Shown here: piece after piece, positions 26,276 through 34,638 of the stretch
How the letters are laid out: each line of letters begins with the position of its first letter
Position numbering within the stretch: position 1 is the stretch's first letter
NCBI GenBank assembly: GCA_036502405.1
Contig: DASXYP010000079.1
Coordinates: forward strand, 1 to 40,775
Reading direction: 5' to 3'
DNA length: 40,775 bases
Source: Chersky-806 sp036502405
GTDB taxonomy: Bacteria; Actinomycetota; Acidimicrobiia; IMCC26256; JAENVU01
The notes under the pieces: model-generated
Told to the model about the DNA's origin: nothing
The model's input: the letters and a program-made list of their open reading frames with translations, nothing else
The model's database searches: none
Made by a program: the position numbers and the translations under genes

Positions 26276-26414
26276 CCTCCACAATCTGAACGAGCGCTGA
26301 CCGGTCGGCTTCGCGCGGCGAGCGCCGTCGGCGTTCGCGCTGCGTTCACGGACGCGTCGCGCCCCCGTGACCTCGCTCGGCCAGCATGGGCCCTGCACGA
26401 ACGAACCGCCGAGC

Positions 26415-26455
26415 GGCGGTGGGGCCGGCCAATCCCCCCGGTCGGGCCCACCGCC
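26415..26455. terminator. Bidirectional terminator between csrA and the convergent aminotransferase
   Basis: GGCGGTGGG (26415-26423) pairs with CCCACCGCC (26447-26455). Above it, after one mismatch, a further six pairs (one G-T) extend the stem around an A/C-rich loop. It lies in the 220-base convergent gap, which otherwise holds no gene. Confidence 0.7.
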
Positions 26456-26456
26456 A

Positions 26457-26473
26457 CCCGGTTCGGAACCGGG
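26457..26473. terminator. Second hairpin before the aminotransferase 3' end
   Basis: CCCGGTT-CGG-AACCGGG, a 7-bp perfect stem with 3-base loop, directly follows the larger hairpin and lies 23 bases beyond the aminotransferase stop on the minus strand. Confidence 0.5.
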
Positions 26474-26495
26474 GAGGATGAGCCGTTCGTGCCGG

Positions 26496-27890
26496 TCAGG
26501 CGGCCGGCAGCTGCTTCCAGGCCTCGGTCAGGCAGGTCCGCAGCGTCGTCTCGATGACCTCGAACTCGGCGGGCCCGGCGATCAGCGGCGGCGCGAGCTG
26601 CACGACGGGGTCGCCACGGTCGTCGGTGCGGACGATGAGCCCGGCCTCGAAGAGCCGGGGGGCGAGGAACCCGCGCAGCAGCCGCTCGCCCTGGTCGCGG
26701 GTGAACCGCGCCTCCGTGTCCTGATCGGCGACGAGCTCGAGCGCGAGGAAGTAGCCCGCGCCGCGGACGTCGCCGACGATCGGCACGTCGCGCAGCGCCT
26801 CGATGCGGGAGCGCAGCTCGCCTTCGTTGGACCGGACGTGCTCGAGCACCCCCTCCTCCTCGAACAGCTCGAGGTTCCGGAGGCCGACCGCGCAGCTGAC
26901 CGGGTGGCCGCCGAACGTGATCCCGTGCAGGAAGCTCGCGCGGTCCGCGAGGAAGGGCTCGGCGATCGTGTCGCGACAGATCACCGCGCCGAGCGGTGAG
27001 TACCCGCTCGTCAGGCCCTTCGCGGCGGTGACGATGTCCGGCAGGTAGTCGTAGCGCTGGCAGCCGAACATCTCGCCCAGCCGCCCGAACGCGCAGATCA
27101 CCTCGTCCGAGACGAGTAGCACGCCGTAGTGGTCGCAGATCTCCCGGACCCGCGTGAAGTAGCCGGCGGGCGGGACGAAGCAGCCGCCCGCGTTCTGCAC
27201 CGGCTCGAGGAACACCGCGGCCACGGTCTCGGGCCCTTCGGCCAGGATCTGCCGCTCGATCGCATCGGTGGTGAGAGCCATGAACGCCGCGTCGTCGTCC
27301 GCGAGTGGATGCCGGAAGCGGTTCGTGTTCATTGCGTGGGCGGTGCCCGGGGTGAGCGGCTCGAACGGGGCTCGCAGCGCGTCGACGCCGGTGATCGCCA
27401 GAGCACCCATCGTGGTGCCGTGGTACGCGGTGTCGCGGGCGATGACCTTGTAGCGCTCCGGCTGGCCCACCGCCTGGAAGTACTGGCGCGCCAGCTTCCA
27501 CGCCGACTCCACCGCCTCGGACCCGCCGGTCGTGAAGAACACCCGGTTGAGGTCCCCCGGCGCGAGCGCGGCGAGCTTGGCCGCGAGCTCGATCGCCGGC
27601 GGGTGCGCGTAGCTCCAGATCGGGAAGTACTCGAGCGTCTCCGCCTGGGCCCGTGCCGTCTCCGCGAGGTCGGCCCGTCCGTGCCCGAGCTGCACCGTGA
27701 AGAGGCCCGAGAGCGCATCGAGGTAGCGCTTGCCGCGAGCGTCCCAGAGGTTGCAGCCGTCGCCCTCCGCCATGATCGGGATGTCGGCTCCGGTGTACGC
27801 GCCGAGCCGGCTGAAGTGCATCCAGAGATGGCGACGGGCCTGCTCGTCGAGCCGGTCGACGTCGTAGGTGTGATGCGGTCCCTCGTGCAC
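26496..27890 (-). CDS. Class III PLP aminotransferase, probably putrescine/omega-amino acid:pyruvate
   Basis: PLP-dependent aminotransferase acting on a terminal amine. Of about 464 residues, it shows the glycine-rich FFTTGGSEAVESAWKLARQY, the aromatic AYHGTTMGALAITG, the cofactor-binding Asp in LLVSDEVICAFGRLG, and the Schiff-base Lys in TAAKGLTSGY. The substrate-side pattern resembles the beta-alanine/putrescine:pyruvate group (SpuC-like) more than ornithine or GABA transaminases. The GTG at 27890 overlaps the lrp stop by one base (TAGTG) and has GGGGGA 7 bases upstream; a GTG at 27905 would add five residues. It lies in one unit with the Lrp regulator and near the pot genes, which supports polyamine or beta-alanine use. 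The exact substrate is inferred. Confidence 0.85.
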   Translation of the reverse strand: MHEGPHHTYDVDRLDEQARRHLWMHFSRLGAYTGADIPIMAEGDGCNLWDARGKRYLDALSGLFTVQLGHGRADLAETARAQAETLEYFPIWSYAHPPAIELAAKLAALAPGDLNRVFFTTGGSEAVESAWKLARQYFQAVGQPERYKVIARDTAYHGTTMGALAITGVDALRAPFEPLTPGTAHAMNTNRFRHPLADDDAAFMALTTDAIERQILAEGPETVAAVFLEPVQNAGGCFVPPAGYFTRVREICDHYGVLLVSDEVICAFGRLGEMFGCQRYDYLPDIVTAAKGLTSGYSPLGAVICRDTIAEPFLADRASFLHGITFGGHPVSCAVGLRNLELFEEEGVLEHVRSNEGELRSRIEALRDVPIVGDVRGAGYFLALELVADQDTEARFTRDQGERLLRGFLAPRLFEAGLIVRTDDRGDPVVQLAPPLIAGPAEFEVIETTLRTCLTEAWKQLPAA

Positions 27891-28384
27891 TAGCGGGTCC
27901 CCCACGCATAGGTCTGCTTGTAGAGCCGGAGGTACGTGAACGTCTCGGTGCTGCGCACGCCGGGGATCGAGCGCACCTTGTCGTTGAGCAGCGCGAGGAG
28001 GTGGTCGTCGTCCTCGCAGACGACCTCCATCAGCAGGTCGAACGATCCGCTCACGACGACCACGTAGGACACCTCCGGGACCGACGCGATCATGTCGGCG
28101 ACGCCGCGCAGGTCTCCCTCGATCTTCAGACCGATCATCGCCTCCCGCCGGAAGCCGAGGGTGAGCGGATCGGTCACCGCGACGATCTGCACCACGCCGG
28201 ACTCGACGAGGCGCTGCACCCGCTGGCGCACCGCGGCCTCCGAGAGGCCGACCGCGGCACCGAGGCGCGTATAGGGAAGACGACCGTCCTCCTGGAGCTG
28301 CTCGATGATCGCCTTGTCGAGATCGTCGATGACGACCGCGCGGTCGGACCCGGTCCGCTCGGCGCTCCGGCGGGTGTTCGTCAT
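27890..28384 (-). CDS. Lrp/AsnC-family transcriptional regulator
   Basis: Feast/famine regulator of 164 residues. A winged HTH (about 21-66: DLDKAIIEQLQEDGRLPYTRLG, then GLSEAAVRQRVQRLVESG) follows a short basic N-terminal extension. The C-terminal RAM ligand domain (about 80-155) has EVSYVVVVSGSFDLLMEVVCEDDDHL. Start ATG 28384 has GAGGAGGAG at a good distance; the open frame further upstream overlaps bioD and is rejected. It precedes the aminotransferase with a one-base overlap. Two palindromes with core GGAATCC or GGATTCC sit 58 and 89 bases before its start, and the same pair occurs before patD/potA, so it probably regulates itself and the polyamine genes. Confidence 0.92.
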   Translation of the reverse strand: MTNTRRSAERTGSDRAVVIDDLDKAIIEQLQEDGRLPYTRLGAAVGLSEAAVRQRVQRLVESGVVQIVAVTDPLTLGFRREAMIGLKIEGDLRGVADMIASVPEVSYVVVVSGSFDLLMEVVCEDDDHLLALLNDKVRSIPGVRSTETFTYLRLYKQTYAWGTR

Positions 28385-28433
28385 GCGCTCCTCCTCGGGC
28401 TCGGGAGATTCTCCCCGGAGCCGGCCGCCTCCC

Positions 28434-28452
28434 GCAAGGGAATCCGTCGCAA
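28434..28452. promoter_or_regulatory. Operator A before lrp
   Basis: GCAAGGGAATCCGTCGCAA, an imperfect palindrome centred at 28442 on the core GGAATCC. It differs at only two of 19 positions from the site at 34526-34544 before the polyamine genes. Candidate binding site of the adjacent Lrp protein. Confidence 0.65.
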
Positions 28453-28463
28453 CAGGGCTCGGA

Positions 28464-28482
28464 AACTGCGGATTCCGGAGTT
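28464..28482. promoter_or_regulatory. Operator B before lrp
   Basis: AACTGCGGATTCCGGAGTT, a 19-bp palindrome with one mismatched pair, centred at 28473, exactly 31 bp (about three helical turns) from operator A. A further inverted repeat GGGAGA-T-TCTCCC lies at 28403-28415, 33 bp on the other side of A. Confidence 0.6.
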
Positions 28483-28515
28483 GATGGCGGCTGGACGTAC
28501 GGATCCGGAGAGCGG

Positions 28516-29157
28516 TCAGCCGCGCCGGAGCTCGGCGGCCAGCTCGGCCGGGCTCGTGACCAGGTGGTGGCCCTCGCCGGCGAGCCAGCCGTGGTTCCGG
28601 CGGTGCAGGTCGTCGTCCGCGTCGTAGCGGTTGAGGGCCACGAGCACGCGCGCGTCCGCGGGGCCGTCGGCGCGCAGCGCCGAGGTCGCCAGGCGCACCG
28701 CGTTGATCGTGCCGAGCCCCGCCGGGGCGACGAGCACGAACATGTCGGCGCCGATCGCGGCGCCCAGGCTCACGGTGTCGCCGTCCGCGGCGAGCGGTGA
28801 CCGCGGCCCGCCCGCACCTTCGACGATGGTGATCGTGCTCGGCTCGGCGGGCGGCACGAGCTCGGCGACGAGGTCTCCGATCGTGAACGTCGGCAGTCCG
28901 AGCACGTCGGCCGCCATCGGAGGAGCCATCGCCACCGGGTACCAACGGTGGCGCGGGCAGACGACCTCGGCCGGCTCGCCGCTGGCGTGGGCGAGCACCT
29001 CGGCGTCCGTCGCGCCGAGCTCCTCGGGCGAGTACGACTGGGTGGGCTTGCGCGCCGCGACCGGGACCCCGGCGGCGCGCAGGACGTCGATCGTCGTGCG
29101 GCCCCACCACGTCTTTCCCACCTCCGTCTCGGTGCCGGTGACGAGGACGGTGCTCAC
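28516..29157 (-). CDS. bioD: Dethiobiotin synthetase
   Basis: ATP- and CO2-dependent ring closure of 7,8-diaminopelargonate to dethiobiotin. The 213-residue product has the N-terminal P-loop VTGTETEVGKTW (about 6-17), the substrate lysine in ARKPTQSY, and IVEGAGGPRSPLA. GTG 29157 overlaps the bioF stop by 4 bases. It is the last of the bioA-bioF-bioD set; bioB is not in the window. Confidence 0.94.
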   Translation of the reverse strand: MSTVLVTGTETEVGKTWWGRTTIDVLRAAGVPVAARKPTQSYSPEELGATDAEVLAHASGEPAEVVCPRHRWYPVAMAPPMAADVLGLPTFTIGDLVAELVPPAEPSTITIVEGAGGPRSPLAADGDTVSLGAAIGADMFVLVAPAGLGTINAVRLATSALRADGPADARVLVALNRYDADDDLHRRNHGWLAGEGHHLVTSPAELAAELRRG

Positions 29158-30269
29158 GCGAGGCCGATCCCGTCGAGCCCGGCGCGCAGCGCCGCGACCT
29201 GCTCGACGGAGTGCGCAGCGGAGAGCGCGACCCGGAGCCGCGAGGTGCCGATCGGCACCGTCGGCGGTCGGATCGCGGGCACGAGGATACCGAGGTCGAG
29301 CAGGGAACGCGCCGCGGCCACGGCGCGCGCCTCGTCACCGCACACGACGGGGACGATGGGTGACGGATGGCCCGCGCGGAGTGCCGCCACGTTCATCCGC
29401 AGCCGTTCGCGCAGCTCGTCGCCCTCGTTGCTGCGCACGACCTCGAGCGCGGCGAGTCCTGCAGCCGCGTCGGCCGGGGAGGTCGCGGTCGTGAAGATGT
29501 AGGAGCGCGCCCGGTTCACGATCAGCTCGGTCAGCGCGCGGGGTCCGGCGACGAAGCCGCCGAGCGCACCCAGGGTCTTCGAGAGCGTGCCGACGCGCAG
29601 CAATTCGGTTCCCGGGTCCGTGATCTCCGGCCCGAGGACCGCGTGCGCCTCGTCGAGCACGAGCAGGGCGCGGTGACGTGCGCACACCTCGACGAGCCCG
29701 TCGACGTCGGCAAGATCGCCGTCCATCGAGAACACCGAGTCGCTCACCACCAGCGCGCGGCGCCCGCCGCTGCGCTCGCCGAGGACCGCGTCGAGCGCCT
29801 CGAGGTCGCGGTGCGGGTACACCGCGACCTCGCCCTTGGCGAGGCGGGTCCCGTCGATGATCGACGCGTGGTTGAGCTCGTCCGAGCAGACGAAGGTGCC
29901 GGGGCCTCCGAACGTGGTGAGCACGCCCAGGTTGGCCGCGAACCCGGTCGGGAACAGGACCGCGGCCTCGCAGTGCTTCCACGCCGCGAGCTCCCGTTCG
30001 AGCTCCGAGTGGACGGGACGGGACCCGACGATCAGCCGCGCCGCCCCGGATCCGGTGCCCCAGCGATCGATCGCCGCGTGGGCCGCGGCGAGCACCGCAG
30101 GGTGCTGGGTCAGCCCGAGGTAGTCGTTCGACGCGAAGGCGACGACGGCGCGCCCGTCGGGCGCGAGCTTCCCCTCGGGTCCCGCGGCGTCGAAGTCGAC
30201 CGGCGCGCGCCACTGCCCGGCACCATGGATCGCACGAGTCTGGGTCTCGGTCCATTCGGACCAGCTCAC
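29154..30269 (-). CDS. bioF: 8-amino-7-oxononanoate synthase
   Basis: PLP enzyme that condenses pimeloyl-thioester with alanine. The 371-residue product has FASNDYLGLTQHP, the alpha-oxoamine synthase stretch GTGSGAARLIVGSRPVHSEL (a G-rich motif, here about residues 70-90), DEAHAVLGP with the cofactor Asp, and the Schiff-base Lys in GTLSKTLGALGGFV. The frame is open further upstream over bioA, but GTG 30269 overlaps the bioA stop (GTGA) and gives a normal length. It is coupled to bioD downstream. Confidence 0.94.
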   Translation of the reverse strand: MSWSEWTETQTRAIHGAGQWRAPVDFDAAGPEGKLAPDGRAVVAFASNDYLGLTQHPAVLAAAHAAIDRWGTGSGAARLIVGSRPVHSELERELAAWKHCEAAVLFPTGFAANLGVLTTFGGPGTFVCSDELNHASIIDGTRLAKGEVAVYPHRDLEALDAVLGERSGGRRALVVSDSVFSMDGDLADVDGLVEVCARHRALLVLDEAHAVLGPEITDPGTELLRVGTLSKTLGALGGFVAGPRALTELIVNRARSYIFTTATSPADAAAGLAALEVVRSNEGDELRERLRMNVAALRAGHPSPIVPVVCGDEARAVAAARSLLDLGILVPAIRPPTVPIGTSRLRVALSAAHSVEQVAALRAGLDGIGLA

Positions 30270-31573
30270 GGTGCCGCCCCGAAGTCCGTGACCTCGTCGA
30301 TCGCGTCGGCGAGCGCGTGCACGATCTGGTGCAGCTCCTCGGAGGTGACCGTGAGCGGCGGCATGAGCACCACGACGTCGCCGAGCGGGCGTAGCAGGAC
30401 CCCCCGCTCGACCGCCGCCGCGCACACCCGGCGGCCCCACCGCAGCCCGTCGACCGGCGGCGCGAGCTCGACGCCGCCCATGAGCCCGCACAGCCGGACG
30501 TCGGCGACCTCGGGGAGCGACACGATGCGGTCGTCGAGCAGGCCCCGCAGCTCGTCCGAGCGCGCCCGGACGTTGGCCAGCACGTCGTAGGCCTCGATCA
30601 GCTCGAGGTGGCGCAGCGCAACCGCGGCGGCCAGCGCGTTCCCGCTGTACGAGTGCCCGTGGTACAGCGTGCGCTCGGACAGGTCCGGGCCGAGGAACGA
30701 CTCGAACACCCGGCCGGACGCCACCGTGGCCGACATCGGGAGGTAGCCCGCGGTCAGGCCCTTGCCGAGGCACATCAGGTCCGGACGGATCGCCGCCTGC
30801 TCCGACGCGAACAGCGTGCCCGTACGCCCGAAGCCGGTCGCGACCTCGTCGCAGATCAGCAGCACCTCGTGCTCGATGCAGGCGGCGGCCAACCGGCCGA
30901 GCCCCTCGGGGTCGGCGAGCTGCATGCCGGCCGCGCCCTGCACCAGCGGCTCGACGATGACTGCGGCGAGCTCGTGGGCGTGCTCGGCGACCATGGCGCA
31001 AGCGGTCGGAAAGCAGTCAGGGTCGCGGAACGACGGCGCGCGCAGCACCGGGAAGCGGAGCGGGTCGAAGAGGTCCGTGCCGAAGCCACCGGACCCGACC
31101 GAGAGCGCCCCGATCGTGTCGCCGTGGTACGCGTCGCCGAAAGCGAGGAAGCGGTGGCGGCCCTCGATTCCCCGGTTCGCCCAGTGCTGGAACGAGATCT
31201 TGAGCGCCTGCTCGACCGCGCATGCGCCGTCCGAGGCGTACAGGAAGTGCGGCTCGTCGATCGGCACCACCCGCGCCAGCGCTTCGGAGAGCTCCACGAC
31301 GATGCGGTTGCCGTTCCCGAGCATCGTCGTGTGGGCGCCGCGCGCGAGCTGCGCGCGCAGGGCCTCGTCGAGCTCGGGCACGGCGTGGCCCAGGGTCGTG
31401 ACCCAGAGCGACGAGATCGCGTCGAGGTAGCGGCGCCCGTCGACGTCGACGACCTCGTGGCCCTCGGCCCGGTCGACGAGCACCGGCGCGTTGTCCGCGT
31501 AGCTCGCCATCTGGGTGAAGCCGTGCCACACCACCGCGGCGTCGCGCGCCACCCACTCGTCATGCTGGCCCAC
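30266..31573 (-). CDS. bioA: Adenosylmethionine-8-amino-7-oxononanoate aminotransferase
   Basis: Transfers the amino group of S-adenosylmethionine to KAPA, giving DAPA. The 435-residue class III aminotransferase shows LDAISSLWVTTLGH, AFGDAYHGDTIGALSVG, CDEVATGFGRTGTLFA with the cofactor Asp, and the Schiff-base Lys in LGKGLTAGYLPMSATV, all characteristic of BioA. The long frame to 32302 is rejected because it covers the neighbouring aminotransferase. GTG 31573 gives the family start with WHGFTQM, which in BioA binds substrate. It begins 44 bases after the upstream aminotransferase stop and overlaps bioF. Confidence 0.92.
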   Translation of the reverse strand: MGQHDEWVARDAAVVWHGFTQMASYADNAPVLVDRAEGHEVVDVDGRRYLDAISSLWVTTLGHAVPELDEALRAQLARGAHTTMLGNGNRIVVELSEALARVVPIDEPHFLYASDGACAVEQALKISFQHWANRGIEGRHRFLAFGDAYHGDTIGALSVGSGGFGTDLFDPLRFPVLRAPSFRDPDCFPTACAMVAEHAHELAAVIVEPLVQGAAGMQLADPEGLGRLAAACIEHEVLLICDEVATGFGRTGTLFASEQAAIRPDLMCLGKGLTAGYLPMSATVASGRVFESFLGPDLSERTLYHGHSYSGNALAAAVALRHLELIEAYDVLANVRARSDELRGLLDDRIVSLPEVADVRLCGLMGGVELAPPVDGLRWGRRVCAAAVERGVLLRPLGDVVVLMPPLTVTSEELHQIVHALADAIDEVTDFGAAP

Positions 31574-31617
31574 GTGGCCGATGCTACGACCCGCCTCGGA
31601 GGGGCCGCCCCGGGTGA

Positions 31618-32973
31618 TCAGGCCCGGGCCAGGGTGGCGCAGAAGTCGGCGAACTGGTCGACGTACCGGTCGATGTCGGCCTCGGTGTGCTGGACCGAGA
31701 TCGTCCACTGCTCCTCGTCTCCCGGGGTCATGAACACGCCGCGGTTCATCGCCCACGGGTAGGAGGCGAGGTAGAGGTCCGGGTTGGTCTCGAGGAAGTC
31801 GCGGTAGTTGCGCAGCGGCTCGGGGCGGTACGAGACGCACCCCTTGGCGCCGAGGTCGACCGCGTGCCCGGGGATGGAGCTCTCGGCCATCGCACGGGCG
31901 CAGCCCTCGGCGAGGCGCGTGCCGAGCTTGGCCAGCCCGTCGTAGGCGTCGGGCGTGAGGACCTCGGTGAGCGTCGCGAGCCCGGCCGCGGCGACGAGCG
32001 GGTTGCCGTTGAACGTGCCCTGCTGCGCCGCCCCGTGGTCGATCGCGTCCATGACGTCGGCGCGGCCACCGAACGCCGCCGCCGGCGTCCCGCCGCCGAT
32101 CGCCTTGGCCCAGCACGCGAGGTCGGGGACGACGCCGTAGCGCTCGACGGCGCCCCCCTCGGCGATCGTCGCGCCGCTCTTCACCTCGTCGAACACGAGC
32201 AGCGCGCCGTGCCGGTGCAGCAGGTCGCCGAGCCCCTGCAGGTAGCCGGGCTCGGGCTGGCAGATGCCGATGTTCATCATCACCGGCTCGAGGATCAGGC
32301 ACGCGATCTCGTCGCCGCGCTCGTCGAGCAGCGCGGACAGGACCTCGAGGTCGTTGAACGGCACGACGTGCGTGTACTCGGCCATCACCGCGGGGATGCC
32401 GTTCGACATCGGCGTGGTCGCCGGCGTCTCACGCCCGCCCATGAGGTCCGAGTTCGGCACGACCGAGAACATCAGGGAGTCGTAGTGGCCGTGGTACGAA
32501 CCTTCGATCTTCACGATGTGCTCGCGTCCCGTCGCAGCGCGCGCGACGCGGACCGCCGTCATCGTCGCCTCGGTTCCCGAATTGCAGAAGCGGATCGCCT
32601 CGGCCTTGAACCGCCGGCTCAGCTCCTCGGCGAGCAGCACCGTCCCCTCGGTCGGGGCGGCGAAGTGCGTCCCGGTGCGCGCGGCGCGCTCGATCGCCTC
32701 GGCGACCTTCGGGTGCGCGTGCCCCACGACCATCGAGCCGAAGCCGTTGTGGAAGTCCGTGTACTCGTGGCCGTCGACGTCCCAGACCCGGCTCCCCTTC
32801 CCCTCGCGCAGGTAGATCGGGTACGGCTCCCATGCCTGGAACGACGACGGGACACCTTGGGGCATCGTGCGGAGAGCCCGCTCGTACAGCGCCTTCGAAC
32901 CGGCGGTCCGCGCCCACATCCGGGTGTTCTCCGCCTCGGTGATCTCGGCCGCTCGGGCGTTCAGGTCCGGCAT
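31618..32973 (-). CDS. GSA-aminomutase-like class III aminotransferase
   Basis: PLP enzyme of 451 residues related to glutamate-1-semialdehyde aminomutase. It has the N-terminal MPQGVPSSFQAWEPYPIYLREGKG, NSGTEATMTAVRVARAATG, EGSYHGHYDS, LLVFDEVKSG with the cofactor Asp, and the Schiff-base Lys290 in WAKAIGGGTP. True HemL normally keeps company with haem genes and shows a slightly different active site; here the neighbours are PatD, biotin and polyamine genes, so a catabolic transaminase is more likely. ATG 32973; 57 bases separate it from the patD-like stop. Substrate unknown. Confidence 0.82.
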   Translation of the reverse strand: MPDLNARAAEITEAENTRMWARTAGSKALYERALRTMPQGVPSSFQAWEPYPIYLREGKGSRVWDVDGHEYTDFHNGFGSMVVGHAHPKVAEAIERAARTGTHFAAPTEGTVLLAEELSRRFKAEAIRFCNSGTEATMTAVRVARAATGREHIVKIEGSYHGHYDSLMFSVVPNSDLMGGRETPATTPMSNGIPAVMAEYTHVVPFNDLEVLSALLDERGDEIACLILEPVMMNIGICQPEPGYLQGLGDLLHRHGALLVFDEVKSGATIAEGGAVERYGVVPDLACWAKAIGGGTPAAAFGGRADVMDAIDHGAAQQGTFNGNPLVAAAGLATLTEVLTPDAYDGLAKLGTRLAEGCARAMAESSIPGHAVDLGAKGCVSYRPEPLRNYRDFLETNPDLYLASYPWAMNRGVFMTPGDEEQWTISVQHTEADIDRYVDQFADFCATLARA

Positions 32974-33030
32974 CGCAGTTCCTCGTTCCCTGTCGTCGGT
33001 GTCGACCGCGCTCGCCGCTCGGTCGAGCGT

Positions 33031-34452
33031 TCAGTGCTTGATCATCACGTGCTTGAGCTCGGTGTAGGCCTCGATCGCGTAGATCGACATGTCCTTGCCG
33101 TAGCCCGACTGCTTGAAGCCGCCGTGCGGCATCTCCGAGACGATCGGGATGTGGTCGTTGACCCACACGCACCCGAAGTGCAGCGCCTTGCTCATCCGCA
33201 TCGCGCGCCCGACGTCGCTCGTCCACACGCTGGCCGAGAGTCCGTAGTCGACGTCGTTGGCCCAGGCCAGCGCCTGGTCCTCGTCGGTGAACCGCTGGAC
33301 CGAGACGACCGGACCGAACACCTCGCGTTGCACGATCTCGCTGTCCTGCGCGGGGTTGGCGACGACCGAGGGCTCGTAGAAGAAGCCCGGTCGGTCCATC
33401 GTGTGGCCGCCCACGGTGATCTCCGCGCCGGCCTCCGCCGCGCGCGACACCATCCCCGAGACCCGGTCGAGCTGCTCGCCCGAGATGACGGGGCCCATCG
33501 CGGTGCCCTCGTCGAACGGGTCGCCGGTCGCGATCGCTCCGACCGAGTCGGTGAGGCCGCTCACCAGGTCGTCGTACACGCGGGGGCCGGCCATCAGCCG
33601 GCACGGAGCGGTGCAGTCCTGGCCGGAGTTGTAATACGACATGTCGGTGAGGATCGCGACGGCCGCCTCGATGTCGGCGTCGTCGAAGATCACGACCGGT
33701 GCCTTGCCGCCCAGCTCGAGGTGCACCCGCTTGAGCGTCTCGGCCGCGGTCCGGGCGATGACCTTGCCGGTCTCGACGCTGCCGGTCAGCGACACCATCG
33801 CGACCTTCGGGTGGCGCACGAGTGCGTCGCCCGCGGTCTCACCCTGGCCGGTCACGACGTTGAGCACTCCGGCCGGGAGGATGTCGCCAGTGATCTCGGC
33901 GAGGCGCAGCGCGCTGAGCGGCGTCAGCTCGGACGGCTTGAGCACGACCGTGTTCCCCGCCGCCAGTGCGGGGCCGAGCTTCCAGGTCGCCATGTTGATC
34001 GGGTAGTTCCACGGCGCGATGGAGCCGACCACCCCCAGCGCGTCCCGGCGGACGTAGCTCGTGTGCTCCTCCAGGTACTCGCCCGCGGCCCGGCCCTCGA
34101 GGAAGCGAGCGCCCGCCGCGAAGAACCGCCAGTTGTCCAGGGTCAGGTCCATCTCGAACTCGATCATGGAGGCGGGCTTGCCGCAGTTCTGCATCTCGAG
34201 CTTCTTGATGTTGTCGAGGTCGGCCTCGATGGCGTCGGCGACCTTGTGGAGGTGCTCGCTGCGGGCCCGCGGCGTCATCGCGGCCCACTCGTCGAAGGCT
34301 GCAGCGGCGGCCTCGACCGCCGCGTCGACGTCCTCGGCCCCGCTCGCCGGCACCTTGGCGAGCACCTCACCGGTCGCCGGGTTCAGCACCTCGTCGGTGG
34401 CCCCGCCGCGGGCGTCGACCCAGCTCCCGCCGATGAAGTTCTGGTCGGGCAT
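33031..34452 (-). CDS. patD: Gamma-aminobutyraldehyde dehydrogenase (PatD-like)
   Basis: NAD-dependent oxidation of 4-aminobutanal to GABA in putrescine breakdown. The 473-residue product matches the layout and many stretches of E. coli PatD (YdcW): NPATGEVLAKV, MQNCGKPASMIEFE, GEYLEEHTSYVRRDALGVV, APWNYPINMATWKLGPALAAG, the base Glu in HLELGGKAPVV, the catalytic Cys in YYNSGQDCTAPCR, and the ending ELKHVMIKH. ATG 34452 has GAAGGAG upstream. It is first in a minus-strand run (patD, aminotransferase, bioA-F-D) and divergent from potA across a region with two operator palindromes. Confidence 0.88.
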   Translation of the reverse strand: MPDQNFIGGSWVDARGGATDEVLNPATGEVLAKVPASGAEDVDAAVEAAAAAFDEWAAMTPRARSEHLHKVADAIEADLDNIKKLEMQNCGKPASMIEFEMDLTLDNWRFFAAGARFLEGRAAGEYLEEHTSYVRRDALGVVGSIAPWNYPINMATWKLGPALAAGNTVVLKPSELTPLSALRLAEITGDILPAGVLNVVTGQGETAGDALVRHPKVAMVSLTGSVETGKVIARTAAETLKRVHLELGGKAPVVIFDDADIEAAVAILTDMSYYNSGQDCTAPCRLMAGPRVYDDLVSGLTDSVGAIATGDPFDEGTAMGPVISGEQLDRVSGMVSRAAEAGAEITVGGHTMDRPGFFYEPSVVANPAQDSEIVQREVFGPVVSVQRFTDEDQALAWANDVDYGLSASVWTSDVGRAMRMSKALHFGCVWVNDHIPIVSEMPHGGFKQSGYGKDMSIYAIEAYTELKHVMIKH

Positions 34453-34525
34453 CGTGCGCTCCTTCTCATCCGGACCGGGTCCGGACCCATTTGACCACGA
34501 TGTTGCGCGGCGCGTCGGGGGACGC

Positions 34526-34544
34526 GCAAGGGATTCCGTTGCAA
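34526..34544. promoter_or_regulatory. Operator A between patD and potA
   Basis: GCAAGGGATTCCGTTGCAA, with the inner 17 bp palindromic except one pair, centred at 34534 on the core GGATTCC. Nearly identical to the site before lrp (28434-28452) and in the same orientation. It lies 74 bases before patD. Confidence 0.7.
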
Positions 34545-34556
34545 TTGTGTTTCAAG

Positions 34557-34573
34557 GTTACGGAATCCGTCAC
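34557..34573. promoter_or_regulatory. Operator B between patD and potA
   Basis: GTTACGGAATCCGTCAC, palindromic except one pair, centred at 34565, exactly 31 bp from operator A as in the lrp region. Two sites in one divergent promoter suggest joint control of import (pot) and catabolism (patD). Confidence 0.65.
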
Positions 34574-34638
34574 GCGGGTATTGCATCGCTGCGGGGTATC
34601 TGCGAGCCTCGGCGGTCGCACGACCCGCAACGGGACGT

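Noticed and set aside
26276..26414. Small gene between csrA and the aminotransferase
   Set aside because: No frame with ribosome site and conserved content; only the terminator hairpins are supported.
31687..34494. 935-codon plus-strand frame opposite the aminotransferase and patD
   Set aside because: Shadow of two clear enzyme genes with intact motifs on the minus strand.
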